Of a stretch of 64,000 bases of DNA, positions 24,420 to 34,457 are shown one piece after another (positions within the stretch are counted from its first letter, which is position 1; each line of letters starts with the position of its first letter). The notes beneath the pieces are model-generated. The model was not told the origin of the DNA. It worked only from the letters and a program-made list of their open reading frames with translations, and did not search any database. Location: positions 23,250,001-23,314,000 of the forward strand of contig NC_065872.1 in assembly GCF_933775445.1 (NCBI RefSeq), given 5' to 3'. A program made the position numbers and the translations under genes. The DNA comes from Argentina anserina. Its lineage: Eukaryota > Streptophyta > Magnoliopsida > Rosales > Rosaceae.

Positions 24420-25350
24420 AATATCATTCACTCTCTGGCTCCTCAACTAGGGTTAGGGCGACCAAAAAATTGACAACGGCGGTGTTCAAAAACGGCCATA
24501 ATCGGCAATCCCAGAGCTAGATTGGGAATGATCATTTCCTTCTTTCTTTGTCAGGCTGGCGAAAGGTACCGGAGCTTAACTCTTGATTGCCTTTTTGTTT
24601 TTTTTTTCTTTTCTCCTTGGTTTGTTGGGGCTGGTGAGGGGTAAAGACAAATATGGTTGTTTTGAGCTACGGATGAATGGATCTCTGTTTCGATTTGTCT
24701 CAACATCAGCGTGGCTGGGATTGGTGAGGATTTTGCTAGGAGCTGGATGTTGTTATATTCGATTGGGATAGCAGTGCGATGGCTGGGGTGATCTAATTCA
24801 TTGGCTAAGAGGACGCATGGAGCTGGTCTTGTGACCGATACTGATCTCGATTTGGGTGATAGGTATGTGTGGTTTGCTACATCCTCTAGGGGTACCGAGC
24901 TAAGTTTTTTGGCACTATTGCTCAGTGGAGGATTTTGTAAGATGTTGACCATGGCTAGCGGTGATTGGATGGTTAAGGACATTGGAAAACCGGCGTTGTA
25001 GGTAGGTTACGTATCTAGGCTTAGTTGGACACTAAGAGCTGAGTCCATTTTTGGGCTTGGGTCATTATTACGTCTTGGACTACTACATTGTTTGGGCTTG
25101 TATACTGTTCTCGGTTTTTGGCTCGCCAAATGCTGAAAATTTGAATCATCGTTTGGTTAGATTGCCCATCGCAAGATCTAGTCTTACGTGGAAGGTAGAC
25201 TTGTTTAGCTTGGTTGTGATCTTTTACTCTATCTTATTTTAGGTCTTTGTAATCATGGGTTAAGGTTTGACGTCCCCTCCTTGTATTCGATGGTTTTATT
25301 ATTGGAGGTTTGAGGGTAGCCGCATTAGCCTTTACTTAAAAAAAAAAACA
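24420..25350 (+). mobile_element. Possible 3' fragment of a poly(A) retroposon (tentative)
   Basis: The segment ends in TTGAGGGTAGCCGCATTAGCC followed by a run of about eleven A (from about 25339), as expected for the 3' end of a non-LTR retroposon. Short open frames on either strand (for example 24801-25001) show no reverse transcriptase motifs. The 5' end is arbitrary. Confidence 0.25.
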
Positions 25351-26634
25351 ACGAAGCCAAAATTCACCCACATTTTCATGGTCATAAATCACAAAACCAA
25401 CAGCATACATATGATGTAGAATGTCAGATTAAATTTTAACAACCACACCATTGCATATATAACTGCAATGCGGCTCAAATTATGCATGCTCAGCAGAGAG
25501 AGTAAACTCTTGCTCTGCCAACTTTGTAAACTGCACTACCTCTTGAATTCGCAATCCAATTGCACTCAGTTGTAAACCATAATGGCTCACATCCTCTACT
25601 TTAGGTATCCAAGCTCGAAGCCAAACTGAAGGGCCCAAACGCAAGGAATCCCACCAAGCCAAACTCTAGATTTAGCTGTTGCAAAACCACTTCCAACTAC
25701 TAAGGCTCGTTAGACGACAAAGCCTTTAGAGCTGTCTCTGTCGTGAACATGGAGTCACTAGAGTCTGACACCCATACCTTTGTCACCAAGAGAACAAGCC
25801 GGCGACCACCACTGATCACCAAATCTAGAGGGGAAAAATGGCCCAGCAGCATGTCGACTTCCACCATTTGATAAGCACCACTGCAGAGGAGAGCTTTGAG
25901 CTTTTCACAAGCAGCCCAAGATGAGAGAAACAGTGAGATATAAAATGTTGCACAAGGACAAGTGTGGCCCGTGAATCATCAATATACCAATATTGTCTCA
26001 ACTTAACCACCTTTAAGATGTTGGGTTTTAATCTCAAAAAGTCTCGGTACAATTTGATATTATTTATTACTTATAAGTTATATATTATTTGTTACATTTC
26101 AAATGTGAGATCTCTCTTAGTAGTTTCTTGAAGATGTCTAAGGCTTGAATAACCGACAAGCCCTCTACTAAAAAAAAAATAAAGGTAACAAAAGCATTCG
26201 GTCGTTTGTCCGGGAGAAAGCCCAGCTGCTTCACTAGGGAAGACACAGGTCACTAACCAACCCAACTAACTGAGCACGTTACCATTGCTGACTTTGTTGT
26301 ATTTCTCTTCCAATCATCATTTGCTCCCATTTAGAGTGCGTGAGGAACAAGAAACACAAGGGAATGTCAGTTCATCCCACAGCTTATATGATTAGATAAA
26401 AAAGAATGGAACAGGTGTTTAGGTCTAAGCGGCTAAACATATAGGAATTCAAACTTCGAATTCCCATCAGACTTTGTTATATCTTGGAAGCAAAGAAAGT
26501 GGAGAGTAGATATCCGAAGTTTGAATACAATTGATGGGAACTAGACGTTAAAGAAGAAAATAGGCTTCTACAGCGTACGAACCACTTCAAGGTTCTCTCT
26601 CTCTTTTCTATCTCGGTCAACCATTTCTTCTTCC

Positions 26635-26636
<2 letters not shown>
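25351..26636. other. Intergenic region upstream of the choline-transporter-like gene
   Basis: No supported gene. The last few hundred bases are presumably the promoter of the gene that starts at 26789. Confidence 0.4.

Positions 26637-26691
<55 letters not shown>
26637..26691. repeat. (CT)n microsatellite in the leader of the choline-transporter-like gene
   Basis: About 27 uninterrupted CT units lie roughly 100 bp before the ATG at 26789. Confidence 0.95.
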
Positions 26692-26695
<4 letters not shown>

Positions 26696-28061
26696 ACAAG
26701 AAAAAACATATTCTTGCAGAACCGGTGGATCGACTAATATCAACCTTAACTGGTTGCAGACACAGAAACCTCATCATAACTCCATTCAATGTCCAAGTAC
26801 CGGAACAAACACGGCAGCGAATTTGTCATGAGGCTCTTCACATTTCTTTTCTACTTGCACCTAGTTTTGATCTCCTTCTTGATAATCTTTCTGACAGCTT
26901 ATGGTCTCATTTTCACCAATCGCAAGCACCACTTCCACCCACTGAAGTTCTATGCTCCACTGCTCACTTCAACACTCTGCTCTGCGATCTTCGCTTTGAT
27001 ATGGCAACGGGTCACTAGGTTAAGCCCTTCGAAAGCCATTAAAACAGCCTTCTGGCTCAGCCCCTTGCTAACCTGCGCAGTCGGTGTACTACTCGTATCC
27101 ATAAGTTCTGCTGAGAGTTTGGCTGCTGGAGTGGTTGCAATCATCTGTGCGGTCATTCAATCCCTTTACGCTTGCTGGGTCAGTCCCCGAATTGAATTTG
27201 CCATCCAAATATTATCAGTTTCTACAGCTAATCCTCCTGCGAAAATCACAACATTACTCGTTCAATCAATTTTCACCTGTATCATCTACCTCTCTTTCTT
27301 GGTATCCGGCATCGGAGGAGCCACTGCCATAAGCAGCAGATTCAGTATCTTGTTTATCATAGTTATCTTGCTAAGCATGGCATGGACAATGCATCTCATC
27401 AAGAACCTGCTGCAAGTCACAGTTTCACGCATCAAGTGCATGCACTTTGCGAGCGGAGCAGATGTTGACACAAGTGAGGCTTTCTGCAACACAGTTAAGG
27501 ACTCAATGGGGAGTATCTGCATTGGCTCCATCTTGGTTCCAATTCTTGGGGTTATTCGGGGCACAGCAAGAGGCATCCAATCGATTGGAGGGGATACAGA
27601 CGAGTTTCTGTTTTCATGTGCCAAGTGCCAACTGCTATTCAGGACTGGCTTCAACTCTGGTAATGTATGGAAATCGCTGGGGTTTTGTTCAAGTTGGGGT
27701 CTATAACAAGGGCTTTGTGCAGGCATCAGCTGATACATGGGAGATGTTCAGGAATATAGAACTGCAAGAAATAATCGACTTAGATATCACAACATCTTTA
27801 TGTTTTCTATCTGGGGTAGCCGGAGGTGCAGTATGTAGCCTAGTCACTGGAATCTGGACTCTTGCAATTAACAAGAATTATGCTACTGAATCCTCCTTAT
27901 ATGCGTTCTTGATTGGCTATTTCATGGTAAGGAACTCAGTTCAGCTGTAATTTGAAAATAGAAACCTAAGAACTATCATCCATGTAATTCAATGTGTGAT
28001 GCAGTGCAGGATTGCCATGGCATGGCCACAAGCATGTGTTTTGTCTTACTACGTAGCTTAT

Positions 28062-28589
28062 TGTCACATCCCGCCAAAGTTAAGCCAAATTTTACCTTGA
28101 GCATTCTAGACGGATCCGGAATATGGCGGAACTCCTTGGAAGGTCATAGAAGATCCTAGAAGATGGTGGAAGTCTCAAGAAGCCTTGAGACATTTCCGGA
28201 TTTCTCTAGAACCTTGGAGAGGCTAGTGGAACTAGACCACTCTAGAGTTCTCTAGAACACTCAAGGATCATCTTAGACTTGTGTAGATTTAATTAGAGTT
28301 CTCTAGAATTCTCTACAATGTACATAGTCCTAGAAATATCTAGAACTTGTAAAGTAGGATGAGGAGGCCTATAAATAGCAAGGCACCCTCTCATTTCATC
28401 CATCAAGCAATCTAGCAAGCAAGCTATCAAGTAAACTTGTCAGTTCTCTTGTTCAATATAAGTTCTCTTTTGAAATATTCTCTTGCCTTTCAATTGTTCT
28501 AGCAGGGCGTTTGTGAGTAAGGCTGACTTAGCATAAGGGAGTTGCTAAGGCCGCACGAGTTGCATAGCGAAAGAAGTAAGCTCGTGACA
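28062..28589 (+). repeat. 5' LTR of the chromovirus
   Basis: This is 528 bp with TG...CA ends. A TATA-like CCTATAAATAGC lies near 28368-28379. Five GAAG motifs stand exactly 10 bp apart at 28139, 28149, 28159, 28169 and 28179, and TCTAGAA motifs recur throughout. Confidence 0.95.
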
Positions 28590-28634
28590 GTTGGTATCAG
28601 AGCCGAAGTTCGATCAAGAGGCTAGCTCGACACA

Positions 28635-30038
28635 ATGGCAAAGAATGGCAATCCTGTTGGTAGTGTTTCCGACGACACGCAAGAGAAGGGTCATGAAGAA
28701 CTTGTCAACCCGACGGTTCCAAAGAAGGAACGAGTGAAGGACATGTTAGCTGCAATCGACTCACGACTAGCTCAAGTGGAAGAGAGCGTGAGTGGCATGG
28801 GAGCCCAGGTGGAAGACTTGGAGGCGGAGGACGCCGCAATCCACACTGCGATCAAGGGCATAATGCTCAAGCTAGAGGAGTCCTTGCGGGGAGAGATTGA
28901 CAAGGTTCGCGAGGAGTTCATGGGGGAACTCGCCCGGATGCGTGAAGTGCAAGAAAGGGAGCACAATAGCATGCTTGCACGCATGGAGGAGATGCAGGCA
29001 GATTCTGCACGCATGGAGGCAATGCAAGCAGATCTTGCCCTTTGCAAGCGCGCACTAGCCGCGGGGGCTAGTACCAGCAGCAACGTGGAAGCCAAGCGGA
29101 TCGAGGTGCCAAAGCCAAGGAGCTTCGGAGGCATGCGCAACGCTCGAGAAGTAGACAACTTCTTATGGGGGCTAGATCAATACTTTGGGGCCGTAGGCAT
29201 CATGGAGGAGGATGCCAAGATAAAGACCGCGACTCTTTATCTCACCGACACCGCCATGTTGTGGTGGAGGAGAAGGCGAGGAGATGTCGAAAGAGGTATG
29301 TGCACCATCTCTACCTTTGATGACTTTGTTAAAGAGCTCAAGAAACAATTTTATCCCGAGAATGCCGAGGATGAGGCAAGAGCTCGCTTGCGAAGACTCA
29401 AGCACACCGGGCCTATTAGTGATTACATTAGAGAATTCACTAACTTGGTGCTTGAGATTCCCGACCTATCCGACAAGGATGCTCTCTTCAATTTCATGGA
29501 TGGTCTCCAATCATGGGCCAAGACGGAGCTTAGGCGATGTGGAGTGCAAGACCTTGCTACCGCCATAGCCGTGGCCGAAGACTTAGTTGATTTCTCAAGT
29601 CCAAGAGAGTCCACCAAGCCAAAGGAGAAGAAGAGCAACTATGCCAAAGGTGGGGGAGACAAAATCCAACGCAAGGAGGAGCCCCGCCGTGAGAGCTACT
29701 CGACAAGGTTCAAGGATAAAGGCAAGTCAAGGGACATGCGGAGCTCGGACAAGCTAAACGACAACAAGTGCTTCCTATGCGATGGTCCGCATTGGGCTAG
29801 GCATTGCCCACAAAGGAGAGCACTAAGCGCGCTCTTAGGAAGTCATCAAGATGAGAGTGAAGCCGAGGGTGGCAATGGAGGTGCACACTTGGGGTCTTTG
29901 CAGGTGCTTAATGCAATCCGCTCTACACCCAAGGTCCAAGCCAAATGTTTAATCTTCACAGATATCATCATAAGTGGGAAGCCAACAACGGCAATGCTCG
30001 ACACGGGGGCAACCCACAACTTCATTTCCATTGAGTAG
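28635..30038 (+). CDS. Chromovirus gag plus start of protease, ended by an in-frame TAG
   Basis: This 467-residue frame starts shortly after the primer binding site. It has an N-terminal coiled-coil-like region rich in Glu, Met and Arg (about 30-140), then the gag domain (REVDNFLWGLDQYFGA, TLYLTDTAMLWWRRR, FVKELKKQFYP). A zinc knuckle follows (CFLCDGPHWARHC), then the protease active site DTG in MLDTGATHNFIS. The frame stops at TAG 30036-30038, just after the protease active site. In an intact element it would run on into pol, so Gag might still be made here but the pol enzymes could not be made as one polyprotein. Confidence 0.9.
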   Translation: MAKNGNPVGSVSDDTQEKGHEELVNPTVPKKERVKDMLAAIDSRLAQVEESVSGMGAQVEDLEAEDAAIHTAIKGIMLKLEESLRGEIDKVREEFMGELARMREVQEREHNSMLARMEEMQADSARMEAMQADLALCKRALAAGASTSSNVEAKRIEVPKPRSFGGMRNAREVDNFLWGLDQYFGAVGIMEEDAKIKTATLYLTDTAMLWWRRRRGDVERGMCTISTFDDFVKELKKQFYPENAEDEARARLRRLKHTGPISDYIREFTNLVLEIPDLSDKDALFNFMDGLQSWAKTELRRCGVQDLATAIAVAEDLVDFSSPRESTKPKEKKSNYAKGGGDKIQRKEEPRRESYSTRFKDKGKSRDMRSSDKLNDNKCFLCDGPHWARHCPQRRALSALLGSHQDESEAEGGNGGAHLGSLQVLNAIRSTPKVQAKCLIFTDIIISGKPTTAMLDTGATHNFISIE

Positions 30039-33000
30039 GCACGCAAGCTAGGACTAAAGGCAAGCAATGGAGGGGACTCCATTAACGCGGTAAACTCACC
30101 TGCCCGCCCAATACAAGGAGTGGCTCGAGGAGTCAAGACAAGCGTATGAGCTTGGAGTGGGAGCCTAGACTTCTCGATAGTACCGATGGATGACTACAAG
30201 GTAGTCTTGGGGTTGGAGTTCCACGATCAAGTCAAGGCATTCCCGGTGCCATTCGCCAATAGCTTATGCATTATGGATGGCGAGAGGTCGTGTGTGGTGC
30301 CAACAACCCGAGGAGCAAAGCAAGACATCAAGGTCTTGTCGGCATTGCAATTCAAGAAATGCATCAAGAGGGAAGAGGAAAGCTACTTGGCCATCCTTAG
30401 TGAGTTCGATGACGAGGAGCCAAGGCCACAAGATGACATGCCCAAGGAGGTAGCAGCAGTTCTTGAAGAGTTCAAGGATGTATCACCCACAGAGCTGCCC
30501 AAGAGATTACCCCCAAGGAGAGAGATCGACCATGAAATCGAGTTGGAACCAGGGACCAAGCCACCCGCCATGGGTGCATACCGCATGGCGCCGCCGGAGT
30601 TAGCGGAACTAAGGAGGCAATTGAAGGAGCTTTTGGACGCGGGGTTCATTAGACCTTCGAAAGCCCCCATTCGGTGCCCCGGTCTTATTCCAAAAGAAGA
30701 AGGACGGATCTCTACGCATGTGCATCGACTATAGGGCACTCAACAAGATCACGGTAAAGAACAAGTACCCTATTCCTCTCATTGCCGATTTCTTTGATCA
30801 ATTGGGCCATGCACGATATTTTTCCAAGTTAGACCTTCGCTCGGGGTACTACCAAGTGCGCATTGCGGAAGGAGATGAGCCGAAGACCGCATGCATCACA
30901 AGGTATGGTTCTTATGAATTCTTGGTCATGCCATTTGGTCTAACTAATGCACCGGCGACATTTTGCACCTTGATGAACAAATTGTTCCACCCCTACTTGG
31001 ATCGGTTTGTGGTCGTCTACTTGGACGACATAGTGGTGTATAGCAAGACCATGCGAGAGCATGTGGAGCATTTGCGGGAAGTGCTTAAGGTTTTGCGAGA
31101 AAACCAGCTATACATCAGGATGGAGAAATGCTCATTCGCTAAGCCGGAGGTGTCGTTCTTGGGGCACAAGATTAAGGACGGCAAGCTTATGATGGAAGAT
31201 TGCAAGGTGCATTCCATCCAAGAATGGGAACCACCCACCAAGGTACATGACTTAAGATCTTTTCTTGGGCTAGTTAACTATTATCGCCATTTTATCAAGG
31301 GATACTCGGCGAGGGCTGCACCTTTAACCGACCTTCTCAAGAAGAACAAGGCATGGGAATGGACAACAGAGTGTCAAGAAGCCTTTGAAGACTTGAAGAA
31401 GGCAATATGCGAGGAGCCCGTACTTAGCCTACCGGACCACTCCAAGCCATACGAAGTGCACACCGATGCTTCCGACTTTGCCATCGGTGGAGTTCTCATG
31501 CAAGAGGGGCATCCAATTGCTTATGAGAGTCGGAAGCTTAATGACACGGAGCGACGCTACACCGTGCAAGAAAAAGAGATGACTGCCATCATCCACTGCC
31601 TTCGAGTGTGGCGACATTACTTGCTTGGGACAAAGTTTGTTATCATGACCGACAATGTAGCAACAAGCTACTTCCAAACTCAAAAGAAGCTAAGTCCAAA
31701 GCAAGCAAGGTGGCAAGACTTCTTGGCGGAGTTTGACTACACCATGGAGTACAAGCCCGGGAAGGCGAACGTGGTAGCGGATGCACTAAGCCGCAAGGCG
31801 GAGTTTGCAAGCATCTCTCAAGTCACTAGCCCATTGTTAAGCAAGATCAAGGAGGGATTAAAGGTAGACCCTCAAGCACAAAGCCTCATCACCTTAGTGA
31901 AGGAAGGAAAAACCCGGAGGTTTTGGCTAGACGACGACCTTCTCTACACGAGAGGTCGCCGCATCTACGTACCGAAGTGGGGCAGCTTGCGAAGGGAGCT
32001 AACTAAGGAATGTCATGATTCCAAATGGGCCGGCCACCTAGGTATGAAACGCACACTTGCTTTGTTAAAGTCCATGTATTATTGGCCTAGGATGCGAGAC
32101 GGGGTCGAAGAGTATGTGCGGACGTGTCTAGTTTGCCAACAAGACAAGGTAGTCCAGCAGCAGCCGGGGGGCTTGCTAGACCCCTTACCCATACCGGAGA
32201 GACCATGGGAGAGTGTCTCTATGGACTTCATCACTTGCCTGCCGAAGTCCGAGCAGTTTGGGAGTATCATAGTGGTAGTGGACAGATTCAGCAAGTATGC
32301 AACCTTCATGGCCGCATCAGCCGACTGCACTGCGGAGGAGACAGCAAGGCTATTCCTACGCAATGTAGTCAAACTTTGGGGAGTTCCAAAGAACATTGTC
32401 AGCGACAGAGACCCGCGCTTCACGGGGAGATTTTGGACGGAGCTGTTCAAGATGTTGGGGTCAGACTTGAACTTTTCAACAAGCTTCCATCCACAAAGCG
32501 ACGGTCAAACGGAGCGCGTCAATGCTCTCTTGGAGCTATACTTACGGCACTACGTGAGTGCCAATCAAAAGGATTGGGCCAAGCTTCTAGATGTGGCGCA
32601 GTTTTCCTACAACCTGCAGCAAAGTGAGGCCACCAACAAGAGTCCTTTTGAGATTATTTTGGGACAGCAGCCTACTACCCCTCTATCCCTTGCCACTCAC
32701 TATGAAGGGAAAAGTCCAGCCGCATTCAAGTTCGCCAAGTCATGGCATAAGCAAGCGGAGTTAGCTCGAGCGGCGTTGCACAAGGCTGCCAAGAGGATGA
32801 AGAAGTGGGCGGACAAAAAGAGGAGGCATGTCGAGTTCAAGGAAGGCGACCTTGTACTTGTGAAACTCTTGCCGCAGCAGTTCAAGGCCTTTAGGAAGGT
32901 GCACAAAGGCTTGATCCGCAGGTACGAAGGGCCATTTGAAGTTATCAAGCGCATCGGCAAAGTTTCATACAAGCTCAACCTCCCGCCCAAGTTAAAGATA

Positions 33001-33282
33001 CATCCGGTCTTCCACGTGAGTATGTTGAAGCCATACAATGAGGACGAGGAAGACCCGTCAAGGGGCATATCGCATCGGGCACCTACGGCGGTAATCACCA
33101 ACTTTGACAAGGAAGTCGATGAAGTACTCGCAGATCGGGTCATTCGACGTCGAGGCGTACCAAGTTACAAAGAGTACCTCATCAAGTGGAGAGGCCTGCC
33201 CGATACGGAAGCAAGCTGGGAGTCCGAGGATACGCTTTGGCAGTTCAAGGACAAAATCCAGCAATACAATGAAGCGCGATGA
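30039..33282 (+). pseudogene. Chromovirus pol: reverse transcriptase, RNase H, integrase, chromodomain
   Basis: The gag frame continues past its TAG but meets a TGA at 30147-30149 and then shifts because of an extra C in the run at 30664-30668. From 30718 to 33282 the frame is open for 854 residues. It holds the reverse transcriptase core with YLDDIVVYS, RNase H ([13 protein letters not shown]), the integrase HHCC finger (H-x-H...CLVCQ), the integrase catalytic residues in MDFI, SDRDPRF and ERVN, and a C-terminal chromodomain ([17 protein letters not shown]). Everything from reverse transcriptase on is undamaged by eye. The three lesions lie between protease and reverse transcriptase, so this copy would depend on enzymes from other copies. 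Confidence 0.9.
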
Positions 33283-33310
33283 GGGCATCGCGGGATTTGG
33301 TGGGGGAGAA

Positions 33311-33839
33311 TGTCACATCCCGCCAAAGTTAAGCCAAATTTTACCTTGAGCATTCTAGACGGATCCGGAATATGGCAGAACTCCTTGGAAGGTCATAGAA
33401 AATCCTAGAAGATGGTGGAAGTCTCAAGAAGCCTTGAGACATTTCCGGATTTCTCTAGAACCTTGGAGAGGCTAGTGGAACTAGACCACTCTAGAGTTCT
33501 CTAGAACACTCAAGGATCATCTTAGACTTGTGTAGAGTTAAGTAGAGTTCTCTAGAATTCTCTACAATGTACATAGTCCTAGAAATATCTAGAACTTGTA
33601 AAGTAGGATGAGGAGGCCTATAAATAGCAAGGCACCCCTCTCATTTCATCTATCAAGCAATCTAGCAAGCAAGCTATCAAGTAAACTTGTAAGTTCTCTT
33701 GTTCAATATAAGTTCTCTTTCGAAATATTCTCTTGCCTTTCAATTGTTCTAGCAGGGCGTTTGCGAGTAAGGCTGACTTAGCATAAGGGAGTTGTTAAGG
33801 CCGCACGAGTTGCATAGCAAAAGAAGTAAGCTCGTGACA
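33311..33839 (+). repeat. 3' LTR of the chromovirus
   Basis: This is 529 bp, nearly identical to the 5' LTR, with one extra C in the CACCCC run and about ten substitutions. One of the five spaced GAAG motifs has become GAAA here. Confidence 0.95.
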
Positions 33840-33927
33840 TTATGCAGAGAACCCTAACAGCATGCGATTTGACTCAACCATTCCTGGTCGCATTGAACAG
33901 CTTCACAGATTTCAAGCTCAACGATGA

Positions 33928-34457
33928 TTGGCATTTGCCTACTCCCTCAAGTAGGAGGTAGACTAAAGACTCATTTTCAATTCATTCTTGCCCCTAAACT
34001 CTACATACAGTAATGCAATATAGCTATGTTATTGAACCTGGAACCATGTACCCTTTTGTTATATACCATTCTTACTACATAATATGTCAAAATCATACTA
34101 CAAGCTGTACAGGTTCAAATTTTGCCCAGTAAAATAGAGATTTCAGTCGGACCACTTCGTTTTTATTTTCTGCTTCATTTTTTTTTTTACAGAATATGTA
34201 TCAATTCTTGTTCAGTACAAAACATTTGACAGGGAAAACCGACAAGACTCGGTTGTCAAAAGCATATGAAGATAAAAGTTTCATAAAAGTAGTACCTGCC
34301 GGATGGAAACAAATCAAATACATTACTATGGAACTTTAATGTAATTTATCAGAAGACTGAACACTATGGAACAAAAAAAGGTATTAGTTTGATAAATGAC
34401 TATAATACATGTAAATTGCACATGCAGCAAAGGAGGAAGATAACCAAACCAGTTAAG
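33928..34457. other. Region between convergent genes
   Basis: This is the 3' flank of the choline-transporter-like gene and of the DnaJ-type gene, which face each other. Nothing else recognised. Confidence 0.5.

Larger units (their letters stand above)
28062..33839 (+). mobile_element. Full-length Ty3/gypsy chromovirus inserted in the last exon of the choline-transporter-like gene
   Basis: The LTRs are 28062-28589 and 33311-33839; both start TGTCACATCCCGCC and end GCTCGTGACA. The primer binding site TTGGTATCAGAGCC (28591-28604) follows the first LTR and a purine tract GGTGGGGGAGAA (33299-33310) precedes the second. TTAT lies on both sides (28058-28061 and 33840-33843). The coding order is gag, protease, reverse transcriptase, RNase H, integrase and a C-terminal chromodomain, which places it among chromoviruses. 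By hand the LTRs differ at about 10 positions plus one indel in about 528 bp (near 2%), so the insertion is recent. Its polyprotein has two stops and one frameshift. Confidence 0.97.
26789..33927 (+). pseudogene. Choline-transporter-like (CTL/PNS1, DUF580) gene, frameshifted and split by a gypsy insertion
   Basis: The family comprises multipass membrane proteins of the plasma membrane and trans-Golgi; plant members affect choline distribution and sieve-plate formation. Exon 1 is 26789-27926. It has repeated hydrophobic helices and family signatures AFWLSPLLTCAVGVLLVSI, TLYGNRWGF-type sequence in the variant YGNRWGFVQVGVYNKGFVQA, and GVAGGAVCSLVTGIWTLAI. The intron is 27927-28004 (GT...AG). 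Exon 2 begins at 28005 (CRIAMAWPQACVLSYYVAY), is interrupted at 28061 by a retrotransposon, and resumes at 33844 (AENPNSMRFDSTIPGRIEQL) to a stop at 33925-33927. A 7-bp tandem duplication (GTGCCAA twice, 27618-27631) shifts the frame in exon 1. Without insertion and duplication the protein would be about 423 residues. Confidence 0.9.

Noticed and set aside
24551..24982. 143-codon minus-strand open frame
   Set aside because: No domain, no splice context and it overlaps plus-strand retroposon-like sequence; composition explains it.
33928..33961. C-terminal extension of the choline-transporter-like protein in another frame (DDWHLPTPSSRR)
   Set aside because: The in-frame TGA at 33925 fits the family's usual end after the RIEQLHR-type segment, so a further frameshift is not needed.
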